64,000 nucleotides of DNA from [Zimmermannella] bifida NBRC 103089 (lineage in GTDB: Bacteria > Actinomycetota > Actinomycetes > Actinomycetales > Microbacteriaceae). Within the stretch, counting starts at the first letter, position 1. The number at the start of each line of letters is the position of its first letter. A program made the translations under genes and the position numbers. The notes beneath the pieces are model-generated. The model did not search any database and was not told where the DNA came from. It saw only the letters and a program-made list of their open reading frames with translations. Location of the stretch: positions 419,928 through 483,927 of the forward strand of contig NZ_BCSP01000001.1 in the NCBI RefSeq assembly GCF_001570925.1. Reading direction: 5' to 3'. Positions 25,693 through 33,364 of the stretch are shown in pieces.

Positions 25693-26124
25693 ATGGCCGA
25701 AAACACCAGCGGTTTCAGCGAGGCCGAACTCGCCGCAATGAAGGAACGCGCCGCCGAGTTGCGCGCCGAGAGGGGCGGCAAGAAGAAGGCCGACAATCTG
25801 CAGGCACTGCTCGACAGGATTGCGGAAATGCCCGAGGGTGATAAGGAAATCGCCGCAGCCGTGCACTCGATCGTGACCGAGGTCGCACCTGAGCTCGCAC
25901 CGCGCACCTGGTACGGCATGCCGGCGTGGGAGAAGGACGGCAACGTGCTCGTGTTCGTGCAGGTCGCGAGCAAGTTCGGCGTTCGCTACTCGACCCTCGG
26001 TTTCCAAGACAATGCTGCCCTCGACGATGGCGACATGTGGCCGACCTCATTTGCGATTCCGGCGATGACCGACGCCGTCCGCGAGCGCGTTCGCGAACTC
26101 GTGCAGCAGGCCGTCACGGGCTAA
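25693..26124 (+). CDS. DUF1801 (YdhG-like) family protein
   Basis: 143 aa. Basic N-terminus (RAERGGKKKA) followed by ELAPRTWYGMPAWEKDG, VFVQVASKFGVRYSTLGF and MWPTSFAI, the conserved core of DUF1801 proteins (YdhG/YjhX fold, described as iron-chaperone-like in Bacillus). Function in actinobacteria is not established. AAGGAGCATC precedes ATG 25693. Single gene; the spacers on both sides (25552-25692 and 26125-26316) show nothing else. Confidence 0.78.
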   Translation: MAENTSGFSEAELAAMKERAAELRAERGGKKKADNLQALLDRIAEMPEGDKEIAAAVHSIVTEVAPELAPRTWYGMPAWEKDGNVLVFVQVASKFGVRYSTLGFQDNAALDDGDMWPTSFAIPAMTDAVRERVRELVQQAVTG

Positions 26125-26316
26125 CGCGGTCGCACCCGCAACCATCACCCGGAAGCTGAACCCGAGGTAGGCGGTCACGAGCGAAGCGAAACCGGCGACG
26201 TGTTGTTCGTGACCGCGAAGGCGCAGCCAGCTCAAGCTCGATGACAGTGGTAGGCGCATGCCGCCGTTGTCACCCCGATCACCCGGTGTTGCAGCACGCT
26301 GCCGTATGATCTGCGC

Positions 26317-27102
26317 ATGAATTCCGCCAAATCTGCAGTTGCCATCGTGACCGGCGCCGGTGCCGAGAACGGTATCGGGTTCGCATCCGCCCTCGCCCTG
26401 GGCGGGCAGGGATTTCGAGTGGTGCTGTGTGCCACGAGTGACCGCATCCACGACCGTGCTCGCGAGTTTTGCGCTCGCTTCGGTGACGGTACCGCGATCG
26501 GCGTTGTGGGCGATCTCACCGATCCACGAACGGCTGTCGAAGTCGTCGAAACCGCCGTCACCACGTTTGGTTCGGTGGATGCACTGGTCAATAACGCGGG
26601 CATGACGTCGGTTACTGCTCCCCTTGACGATGCCGAGGCCGCGGCTATCGACGAGCTCGACCTTGCAGGCTGGAACCTATCGATTGAGCGCAACCTCACC
26701 ACCGCGTTCCACATGATCCGCGCCGCGCTCCCCGAGCTTCGTAAATCGGATGCGGGTCGAATCGTTAACGTGGCATCGGTCTCGGGTCCGGTGCTCGCGT
26801 TCCGTGGCGATGTCGGCTATCACGCGGCAAAGGCCGGCATGGTCGGGCTAACCCGCGCGCTGGCCGTTGACCTTGCCGAGGCCGGGATTACCGCGAATGC
26901 TGTCGCACCGGGATGGATTGATACCGGCTCGGCGACGGATGAAGAGCGCGAGTTCGGCCGCCACGTACCGATGCGTCGTTCGGGCACTGCGGATGAGGTG
27001 GCGGCAGCGGTTGCGTTCCTCGCGTCGCCCAGCGCCTCGTATGTGACCGGGCAGGTGCTGGTGGTTGATGGCGGCAATGCGATCCAAGAGGAGCGCGAGT
27101 AG
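26317..27102 (+). CDS. Short-chain dehydrogenase/reductase
   Basis: 261 aa, classical SDR. Cofactor motif TGAGAENGIG, NNAG, the catalytic Ser in VASVSG and YHAAK for the catalytic Tyr and Lys are all in place. The C-terminal AVAFLASPSASYVTGQVLVV is FabG-like. It reduces or oxidises a carbonyl or hydroxyl with NAD(P)H; the substrate is unknown. No pathway partner is adjacent. Confidence 0.9.
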   Translation: MNSAKSAVAIVTGAGAENGIGFASALALGGQGFRVVLCATSDRIHDRAREFCARFGDGTAIGVVGDLTDPRTAVEVVETAVTTFGSVDALVNNAGMTSVTAPLDDAEAAAIDELDLAGWNLSIERNLTTAFHMIRAALPELRKSDAGRIVNVASVSGPVLAFRGDVGYHAAKAGMVGLTRALAVDLAEAGITANAVAPGWIDTGSATDEEREFGRHVPMRRSGTADEVAAAVAFLASPSASYVTGQVLVVDGGNAIQEERE

Positions 27103-27119
27103 CTCGCCGCATGGCGCAG

Positions 27120-27581
27120 CTAGTTTCGAGTGATTTTCCCTAGGTACGGTGCCGCAATCCCAATGGCCAGGACGAGCGCGGCAACCGGCAGCACCCACGG
27201 CATCATGGCGATGACCGAAGCGTCACCGTGGGCCAGGAGCAGCCAGAGGTTGATGATGAGCGCCAGCCCGCCCCAACCGATCAGGATGCCCGCGAAGATC
27301 CACGTCACCCGTCGGGGATTTGGGATGCGGTGGGAGTAGTTCGCCATGCCGCCGAGCCCCATGAGGGCGATGATCAGCGCAACCACGAGCATCCCAAGTG
27401 ACTCTAGAAACGAAAAATATCCGTTTGCCGGGTTGATCAGGGCGGTGATTGCGATGCCGATTGTGGAGAGGATCAGAATGACGCCGACTGCGCCGAGGAT
27501 CGCTGACCGGTCGGCCTGCTGCCGCAGTCGGCGCGGTTCTCGCGCTCGGCGGTTCCGTTCAACGAAATTCAAATACCCCAT
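27120..27581 (-). CDS. Four-helix membrane protein of unknown function
   Basis: 153 aa. Basic N-terminus (ERNRRAREPRRLRQQ) followed by four hydrophobic segments: AILGAVGVILILSTIGIAI, LGMLVVALIIALMGLGG, FAGILIGWGGLALIINLWLL and VLPVAALVLAIGIAAPYLG. I do not recognise a family. It is convergent with the SDR gene, with 17 bp between stops. Confidence 0.65.
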   Translation of the reverse strand: MGYLNFVERNRRAREPRRLRQQADRSAILGAVGVILILSTIGIAITALINPANGYFSFLESLGMLVVALIIALMGLGGMANYSHRIPNPRRVTWIFAGILIGWGGLALIINLWLLLAHGDASVIAMMPWVLPVAALVLAIGIAAPYLGKITRN

Positions 27582-27698
27582 GCAGCTAGTCTGCTGCGGC
27601 GGACAGCGACTCGGTAGTGAACAGTGCTAACTCCATCTTGACGGCTGATGGAATATCCGACTCGAGCATGGCGTCGTCGCTCGCGAACACTGATGCTG

Positions 27699-27729
27699 TT
27701 GACACGCCCACAACCCACCAGCGTACGAT
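27699..27729 (+). promoter_or_regulatory. Promoter of the ABC-F gene
   Basis: TTGACA (27699-27704), a 19-bp spacer, TACGAT (27724-27729). The start of transcription would fall near 27736, giving a leader of about 105 nt before the ABC-F gene. Confidence 0.6.
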
Positions 27730-27761
27730 TGAGTACGCCTGTTCCCAATGATTGGACCGAC

Positions 27762-27785
27762 ATGATTCTTGCTCCGCGCAACTAA
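27762..27785 (+). CDS. Seven-codon leader ORF upstream of ABC-F
   Basis: ATG ATT CTT GCT CCG CGC AAC TAA encodes MILAPRN inside the predicted ABC-F leader transcript. No strong ribosome-binding site. Such short ORFs commonly sense ribosome-targeting drugs by stalling; its role here is inferred from position. Confidence 0.4.
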   Translation: MILAPRN

Positions 27786-27805
27786 CCCGCGTCGTTCGAG
27801 CACCC

Positions 27806-27835
27806 GCTCCGGCGCAGCACTTCGTACGCAGGAGC
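27806..27835 (+). promoter_or_regulatory. Hairpin sequestering the ABC-F ribosome-binding site
   Basis: GCTCCGGCG (27806-27814) pairs with CGCAGGAGC (27827-27835) at 8 of 9 positions. The right arm contains the AGGAG site of the ABC-F gene (ATG 27840). The leader ORF carries a second GCTCC (27771-27775) that could compete for pairing. Confidence 0.5.
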
Positions 27836-27839
27836 AACC

Positions 27840-29387
27840 ATGTCTATTACGTTCAATAACTGTTCTTTCCAGTTCGCCGCATCCGAACCGATGCTGTTCG
27901 ACGGGATCAACCTCACGCTGTCGGCGCGACAAACCGGCATCATTGGCCGCAATGGTTCCGGCAAATCAACGCTGCTCAAATGCATTGCCGGTGAGCTGCA
28001 ACCCACCTCGGGCACCATCCGTGTACGCGGTTCGGTGGCACGACTCCCGCAAGATTTGCTGCAGCTCGATGACCGCACGATCGCGTCGGTGCTCGGTGTC
28101 GAGCCGGTTATCGCTGCACTCGACCGCATCGGGGCCGGCAGCGTCAACCCGGCCGATTACAACGCGGTCGGTGACGACTGGGATGTTCGGGCCCGCGCCG
28201 AAGCCATCATTGCCCGCCGCATCCCCTCGTTAGCACTCGATGGCGTACTCGAGCGTCCGACATCCACATGTTCGGGTGGCGAACTCGTGCAGCTCGGCTT
28301 AGCTGCACTCGAGTTGTCGGGCGCCACGATCGCGTTGCTCGATGAGCCAACTAATAATTTGGATGCTCGTGCTCGCGCCGCGCTTAAAGAGTCGCTTGCG
28401 AGTTGGCCTGGCCAGGTCGTGGTGGTGAGCCACGACACCGAGCTGCTCAACACCATGGATGAAATCGTTGAACTCCACGACGGCACCGCATCCGTGTATG
28501 GCGGCAACTACGAACTGTACGTTGCCGAACGGCAGGCTGCTCAGGATGCGGCCCTGCGTGCAGAGCGCGATGCCAGGGCCGATGTGCGCCGTCAAGAACG
28601 CGAACGACAACAGGTGGAAACCGCGCTGGCGCGACGCGCCAATCGGGGTGCTCGCCTCGCCGCAAACAAGCGAGCGTCGGGCATGGCGATGGGCAATTGG
28701 AAGAACAATGCCGAACGCACCCGAGGTAGCGAACGCAATCAGGCTGCCGGCAAAGTGCAAGCCGCAAAGGCACGGTTGGCTTCGGCGGCCGCTGCGGTGC
28801 GCGATGACGATTCGATCCGCATCCCGATCATTACTCCGTTGTCGACCGCGAATCGGCATCTGTTGGACCTCGTGGGCACCAACCAGACGCTGTCGATGCG
28901 CACGGGTGAGCGCTGGGCACTCATTGGCGACAATGGCGTGGGCAAGTCGACGTTGCTGAAACAATCGTTGGCAAACGCTCCACGCACGCATGCGGGTGTG
29001 CTTGATCAGCGCCTCGAGTTGCCTGAGGGCACCGTGTTCGATGTCGTTTCCGCTGCCGCACCCGACCGCCCGCCGCATGACACGCACGCACTGTTGGCGA
29101 AGTTCTTGTTTCGCGGTGACACCGTCAATCGCCCGGTGTCGTTGTGTTCCGGTGGTGAACGGTTCCGTGTGGCGTTGGCCAGAGTGTTGCTGGCCGATCC
29201 ACCGCCCGAGCTGCTCGTGCTGGATGAGCCCAGCAATAACCTCGATACCGAGTCCGTGGCGCAATTGGTGTCGGCACTTGCGAGTTACCGAGGTGCGCTG
29301 CTGATCGTGAGCCATGACGAAGGACTGCTGGCACAGCTGGGCCTGCATCGCACCGTCGAGTTACATGCCGACGGGGCGCTGGTGTGA
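27840..29387 (+). CDS. ABC-F family ATPase (ribosome-associated)
   Basis: 515 aa with two ABC cassettes and no membrane segments: Walker A IIGRNGSGKST and IGDNGVGKST, signatures STCSGGELVQL and SLCSGGERFRV, Walker B ALLDEPTNN and LVLDEPSNN. A charged linker (Arg, Glu, Ala) of some 80 residues lies between the cassettes, as in ABC-F proteins that enter the ribosomal E site. Members either protect ribosomes from macrolide, lincosamide or pleuromutilin-type drugs or act in translation control. The attenuator-like leader favours an inducible protection role, which is inferred. Confidence 0.87.
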   Translation: MSITFNNCSFQFAASEPMLFDGINLTLSARQTGIIGRNGSGKSTLLKCIAGELQPTSGTIRVRGSVARLPQDLLQLDDRTIASVLGVEPVIAALDRIGAGSVNPADYNAVGDDWDVRARAEAIIARRIPSLALDGVLERPTSTCSGGELVQLGLAALELSGATIALLDEPTNNLDARARAALKESLASWPGQVVVVSHDTELLNTMDEIVELHDGTASVYGGNYELYVAERQAAQDAALRAERDARADVRRQERERQQVETALARRANRGARLAANKRASGMAMGNWKNNAERTRGSERNQAAGKVQAAKARLASAAAAVRDDDSIRIPIITPLSTANRHLLDLVGTNQTLSMRTGERWALIGDNGVGKSTLLKQSLANAPRTHAGVLDQRLELPEGTVFDVVSAAAPDRPPHDTHALLAKFLFRGDTVNRPVSLCSGGERFRVALARVLLADPPPELLVLDEPSNNLDTESVAQLVSALASYRGALLIVSHDEGLLAQLGLHRTVELHADGALV

Positions 29388-29633
29388 CTCTGTTGAGTTG
29401 CTCCGACGAAGCACGCCAGGTGCGTACACTGCTGTCCCGCATATCCAACGGATGTTTGCCCGTTAGCGATTCGGCCGTCTGGGCGAAGTAGTCGGTGAGG
29501 CGCGGCAGGATGCCACTGAGCAGGCGCGAGCTGTTCGACCGTTTGCAGCACACGCAGCTGCTGGCCGATGCGGATTTCACCGCCCCTAACACGGTGAAAC
29601 GGAACGATGAAGACAGTCGACCACACGGTGCGG
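29388..29633. other. Spacer between ABC-F gene and membrane protein gene
   Basis: No supported gene in these 246 bp. A 51-codon plus-strand frame from 29510 resembles coding sequence at its start (MPLSRRELFDRLQ) but runs into the opposite gene; it may be a remnant. Confidence 0.4.
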
Positions 29634-30098
29634 TTATCGCTCAATCCCGATCCAGGTGGCGATGAGCGGCAGAATCCATCGTCCGCCAGCCATCAGGAAC
29701 CCGGTGACCGAAAATACGATGAACAAGCCGATCTTGCTTTGATTCGCACCAACAGTGTCGAATTTGGATTCGTCATTCGCGTCGATGAACACTTCAACTT
29801 CAAACGGAAACTTCGGTTTCCGCAGCCGAGATGTGGCCAATGTGCTTTCGCACTGATGCAGCACACCATTTGCATCACGACGTTCGAGCACGAGTGCGTA
29901 GCGCGATTGCATGTGATCGCCACGGACACTATCCACGCGCTCGACTTCGCCGACGGCAGTTGCGGTGCCGCGACGCCACGTGCGACGTCGGCGAATCTCG
30001 ACGATGACCCCGGTGACGCCCGCAATCAGGAAAATGAGGCCAACGGTAATGGCCAGGAACAACAAGAAGTTGTCCATCTGCTGCATGCGCGGGTTCAT
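29634..30098 (-). CDS. Membrane protein with DUF3592-like loop
   Basis: 154 aa. An N-terminal helix (FLLFLAITVGLIFLIAGVTG), a soluble middle part with GTATAVGEVERVDS and YALVLERRDANGV, and a C-terminal helix (IGLFIVFSVTGFLMAG). Helix-loop-helix proteins of this kind resemble DUF3592, of unknown function. The match is from pattern only. Confidence 0.55.
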   Translation of the reverse strand: MNPRMQQMDNFLLFLAITVGLIFLIAGVTGVIVEIRRRRTWRRGTATAVGEVERVDSVRGDHMQSRYALVLERRDANGVLHQCESTLATSRLRKPKFPFEVEVFIDANDESKFDTVGANQSKIGLFIVFSVTGFLMAGGRWILPLIATWIGIER

Positions 30099-30185
30099 TC
30101 CGAAGATTGTAGATCGTGCTGGCCACCCCGGCTGCCAGCACCATTGCAGGTGCCGCGTCGCCCCCTAGGCAGTGGGCTTATCGAT

Positions 30186-30276
30186 CACGCATTGCCCTCA
30201 CGCACCACAGAAACGTCACGAAACGCACGCAATGCGCGGAGCCTCGACGCCGCAGCGGGGGTCCAGAAGCTACCCC
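30186..30276. repeat. 91-bp direct repeat, copy 1
   Basis: Nearly identical to 30400-30490, with about three or four substitutions. The unit contains CGCATTG and CAATGCG as an inverted pair. It is non-coding, in the 441-bp spacer (30099-30539) before tRNA-Pro. Confidence 0.85.
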
Positions 30277-30335
30277 AACCGTGCGGAAGGCACGGTCGGG
30301 GCCCCTCGCTCGTGGGGCCCCTGTTATCCCTTCCA

Positions 30336-30373
30336 AAAGCAAAAACACCGCCTGTTGGCGGTGTTTTTGCTTT
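30336..30373. terminator. Bidirectional rho-independent terminator
   Basis: A 17-bp perfect stem (30336-30352 with 30357-30373) and a TGTT loop. T-rich tails exist in both directions (GTTTTTGCTTT). It lies between the two 91-bp repeats. Confidence 0.85.
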
Positions 30374-30399
30374 GTCGGGCTACGCCCTGCTGCGGCCTC

Positions 30400-30490
30400 C
30401 ACGCATTGCCCTCACGCACCACAGAAACGTCACGAAACGCACGCAATGCGCGGAGCCTCGACGCCGCAGCAGGGGCCCAGAAGTTACCCC
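30400..30490. repeat. 91-bp direct repeat, copy 2
   Basis: Second copy of the unit at 30186, starting 214 bp later and directly abutting the tRNA-Pro terminator hairpin. Confidence 0.85.
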
Positions 30491-30494
30491 GAGC

Positions 30495-30536
30495 AATAGG
30501 GAGAGGCCCCACCAAAAGGTGGGGCCTCTCCCTATT
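30495..30536 (-). terminator. Hairpin after tRNA-Pro
   Basis: A 19-bp perfect stem (30495-30513 with 30518-30536) with an AAAA loop, 3 nt from the 3' end of the tRNA. There is no clear T-run on the minus strand. Confidence 0.7.
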
Positions 30537-30539
30537 ACG

Positions 30540-30613
<74 letters not shown>

Positions 30614-30736
30614 TTGCGTTATGCGAGATAACAACTGCAGTAGTCTACCCCATTCACAGCGTGCCATGCACGCCCGCTCAACCACGCGCATCCGCAGTAC
30701 CCGACAAACTCCCAGCAGAAACATTCACGAAACGCT

Positions 30737-30764
30737 TGTGGATGCCCCGGCCTGCTGTAGGCTC
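30737..30764 (+). promoter_or_regulatory. Promoter candidate for the cold-shock gene
   Basis: TTGTGG (30737-30742), a 16-bp spacer and TAGGCT (30759-30764). It implies a leader of about 270 nt before the csp start. Confidence 0.45.
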
Positions 30765-30987
30765 TGAAGTGTTGATGCACCCGGCACGGTGTCAAACCCG
30801 GCCAACTTGTTCTACGCATCAGTTCCACGTCATCGGATCGTTGACTCAAGATCCTGGCGATCAACACCCGCCAGCGCGACTTCACGCTTCACCCGAAGTT
30901 ACGCATTTCGCAACCGGGCAATCTGCCCGTACGCGTCTCAACATCTGTTCTGACGCATCCGCGCACACACAAGGTGCTGTGCGGCAA

Positions 30988-31026
30988 GACTCCACGATGG
31001 AGTCAGCATTACCGGCCCCACGGGGC
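30988..31026 (+). promoter_or_regulatory. Structured csp leader near the ribosome-binding site
   Basis: GACTCCA-CGA-TGGAGTC (30988-31004) is a perfect hairpin, followed by GCCCCACGGGGC (to 31026), which folds just before GAAGGAA and the csp start. Long structured leaders are typical of cold-shock mRNAs. The 30614-31043 spacer holds no other gene. Confidence 0.45.
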
Positions 31027-31043
31027 TAAGAAGGAAATACGAC

Positions 31044-31247
31044 ATGGCTACTGGCATCGTCAAATGGTTCAACTCGGACAAGGGCTACGGCTTCATCGCT
31101 CCAGACGACGGTTCGGCTGACCTCTTTGCACACTTCTCAGCTATCAACGCAACCGGTCGTCGCGACCTCGTTGAAGGCGAACGCGTCGAGTTCGACACCG
31201 AACCCGGCCAAAAGGGTATGCAGGCGACTAACATCACCAAGCTCTAA
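31044..31247 (+). CDS. Cold-shock protein, CspA family
   Basis: 67 aa, one OB-fold cold-shock domain. RNP1 is KGYGFIAP and RNP2 is [21 protein letters not shown] is the family's N-terminal signature. It binds single-stranded RNA and DNA as an RNA chaperone. GAAGGAA precedes ATG 31044 and a terminator follows at 31262. Confidence 0.96.
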   Translation: MATGIVKWFNSDKGYGFIAPDDGSADLFAHFSAINATGRRDLVEGERVEFDTEPGQKGMQATNITKL

Positions 31248-31261
31248 CCCAAACGCTTAGG

Positions 31262-31300
31262 AACGCGCCCGGAACCAGCTCTGCTGCGGACGGGCGCGTT
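31262..31300 (+). terminator. Terminator of the cold-shock gene
   Basis: AACGCGCCCG (31262-31271) pairs with CGGGCGCGTT (31291-31300) and is followed by TCGCGTTTG. Confidence 0.75.
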
Positions 31301-31337
31301 TCGCGTTTGTACTCCGGCCTGCGAAACTCAAAGCACT

Positions 31338-31970
31338 ATGACTTCTCGCCCACAGCAGCTTCGCGTCGATGTCCACGTCGCGATCCTTGTGGGCGGCAAT
31401 GTGGATGCGGATGCCGCGCTCCGCACCCTCGTCACGCGAATCTCCGGTCGCGACCCGGGCCACCCCACCAGATCATGTCGCAGCTGCGGCAGCAGCAACC
31501 ATGGGCGGCCAGTGTTTCGCACACCTACGCACGAACCCACAACGTGTCACCGCCGACGAACGCACCACTACGTCTCGATCTCTCGCACCCGCGACCGCGA
31601 CGTGACGGCACTCGCCTACTGCCCGACGCATCCGGTCGGTATCGATATCGAAACCGTGAACGCTGCCGCATTCGACGGGTTCGACGCCGTCGCCCTGCAT
31701 CCATACGAACACTGCGAGAACGACCGCGAGCGCACGCAATTGTGGGTGCGCAAAGAGGCACTACTGAAGGCGCACGGAACGGGTCTTGCCACCGATCCGC
31801 GCCGCATCCAGCTCGCGGCAACCGGCGAAATCATCGCGGGACCGCTAGGAACCGTCACCGACCTCGACTTACCCGCGTCTGCACCCGGCATCGAATGTCA
31901 GGCCGCGATTGCGGTCACGCTCCCCCACGCCGATGTTCACTGCCACGTGTGGCAGCTGCCAAATCGCTAG
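31338..31970 (+). CDS. 4'-phosphopantetheinyl transferase (Sfp superfamily)
   Basis: 210 aa. The magnesium- and CoA-binding motif VGIDIE (Asp103, Glu105) and WVRKEALLKAHGTGL (Trp136, Lys139, Glu140, Lys144) are the Sfp-type hallmarks. It attaches the phosphopantetheine arm of CoA to carrier-protein serines. Its obvious client is the carrier domain of the NRPS at 33365-37318. The region between residues 35 and 75 is unusually rich in Arg, Cys and His. Its stop overlaps that of the convergent M1 peptidase gene in the tetramer CTAG. Confidence 0.85.
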   Translation: MTSRPQQLRVDVHVAILVGGNVDADAALRTLVTRISGRDPGHPTRSCRSCGSSNHGRPVFRTPTHEPTTCHRRRTHHYVSISRTRDRDVTALAYCPTHPVGIDIETVNAAAFDGFDAVALHPYEHCENDRERTQLWVRKEALLKAHGTGLATDPRRIQLAATGEIIAGPLGTVTDLDLPASAPGIECQAAIAVTLPHADVHCHVWQLPNR

Positions 31971-33289
31971 CCCGCGTAAACCGGAAGCGGCGGCAACTCC
32001 GGGGCATACAGCCACGCCCGCAAGAGTGCTTCGATTCGTTCGCCGTCGTCGCCCGCCATGACGCGGCAGTGGTCGACAAACTGTTCGGTCGTGATCGTGC
32101 TGCCCGCGTTCTCGGCAACCCACGCCTGCAGGATGTCAAAAAAGAGCGAGTCGCCGCAGGCCACGCGCAGTGCGTGCAGGGTCAGCGCACCGCGCTTGTA
32201 CACCCAGTCGTCAAAGAGGTGTTTCATACCGGGGTCGGCGAGCGTGGCACCCGCGGGCATCGGTGGCAGTTTGGCGTAGTGTTCCGCCGCGCGCTGCTGC
32301 ACGCCCGGACGCATCCGGTGCCAGCGCCGCGAATAGTCCGACCACAACCATTCCGAGTAGCAAGCGAAGCCTTCGTGCAACCACATGTCGTGTAGCTGTT
32401 TGCTGGTGACGCAATTGCCGAACCACTGGTGGGCGAGCTCGTGCGCAACGAGGCGTTCGTTGTTCCAATCCGGCGTCACGAAGTTGCGGCCAAAGCTGCT
32501 GAGCCCCTGGGCTTCGAGCGGGATCTCGAGCTCGTCGTCAACGATCACCGCGCGGTATTCGTTGAACGGGTAGTTGCCGTAGCAGCCGACGAAAAAGTCG
32601 ACCATATCGGCCTGCTTAGCGAATGCGGTGCCGGGGCCCACCGGCACCCGCGGTGGGTGCACGATCGAAACCGGCACGATCGCATCCCGGTACGACTCCC
32701 GGTACTTACCGATCTGCACCGTAGCCAGGTACGGCGACATCGGCTCGTTCATTTCGTATACCCAGGCGATGTTGCCACCCGTCGTGGTTCGGCTGGTGAG
32801 TGTGCCGTTCGCGATGACGGTGTATCCGGCGGCGCAGGTGACGCGGATGCGGTAGGTCGCTTTGTCTCCGGCGTCGTTGTTGCAGGGGAACCAGCTCGGG
32901 GCACCCTGCGGCTGTGAGCCGACCATCGCACCGTCCGTGAGTTCTTCCCAGCCCGCTTCGCCGTGCACGCCGGGCATCGGCCCGGGCTTTCCCGCCACGC
33001 GCAGTTCGAGCACGAACCGCTCCCCTACGAGCCGCTCGCCGACCTCGACCGAAATTCCGTTTGGCTTGCGGCGGTGCCGTGCTGGCGTACCGTCGAGCAA
33101 CACTTTCGATACGTTCAACCCAACCAAGTCCACATCGATGCGCGAAGTTGGCCTGGCAATTTCGATGTGCAGCTTGGCTACCTCGTCGAGACGGTTGGTG
33201 ACGATCTTGTACTGCAGGTCGAGATCGTAGTGACGCACGTGATAGCGCAGGTCACCGTGTCCGGGCAGGTAGGGGTCTGGAGTGTGCAT
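31967..33289 (-). CDS. M1-family zinc metallopeptidase
   Basis: 440 aa, short for M1 (gluzincin) peptidases and lacking the large C-terminal helical domain. Zinc ligands are in VAHELAHQWFG (His283, Glu284, His287) with the third ligand in WLHEGFACYSEW (Glu306). The usual GAMEN exopeptidase motif appears as a variant, IPLEAQGL. No signal peptide, so it acts in the cytoplasm or leaves by another route. It lies 75 bp behind the Pls-type NRPS gene on the same strand. Zinc aminopeptidases are known to degrade epsilon-poly-lysine in Streptomyces, which suggests a trimming or self-protection role (inference). ATG 33289 is preferred over TTG 33301. Confidence 0.88.
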   Translation of the reverse strand: MHTPDPYLPGHGDLRYHVRHYDLDLQYKIVTNRLDEVAKLHIEIARPTSRIDVDLVGLNVSKVLLDGTPARHRRKPNGISVEVGERLVGERFVLELRVAGKPGPMPGVHGEAGWEELTDGAMVGSQPQGAPSWFPCNNDAGDKATYRIRVTCAAGYTVIANGTLTSRTTTGGNIAWVYEMNEPMSPYLATVQIGKYRESYRDAIVPVSIVHPPRVPVGPGTAFAKQADMVDFFVGCYGNYPFNEYRAVIVDDELEIPLEAQGLSSFGRNFVTPDWNNERLVAHELAHQWFGNCVTSKQLHDMWLHEGFACYSEWLWSDYSRRWHRMRPGVQQRAAEHYAKLPPMPAGATLADPGMKHLFDDWVYKRGALTLHALRVACGDSLFFDILQAWVAENAGSTITTEQFVDHCRVMAGDDGERIEALLRAWLYAPELPPLPVYAG

Positions 33290-33364
33290 GGTTCCGTTCA
33301 ACGTAGGTGGATGCGTCGGGTGCAGATCTGCAGGCCGGCTCGCGGCAGGCCCGATCGAGCCAGG

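Noticed and set aside
28299..29348. 349-aa open frame on the minus strand
   Set aside because: Lies wholly inside the ABC-F gene, which has all ABC motifs on the other strand.
29510..29665. 51-codon frame beginning MPLSRRELFDRLQ
   Set aside because: Its end overlaps the opposite membrane-protein gene and no ribosome-binding site is seen; at most a remnant.
30661..31029. 122-aa plus-strand frame upstream of the cold-shock gene
   Set aside because: It crosses a good promoter and leader hairpins, lacks a ribosome-binding site and looks unlike a folded protein.
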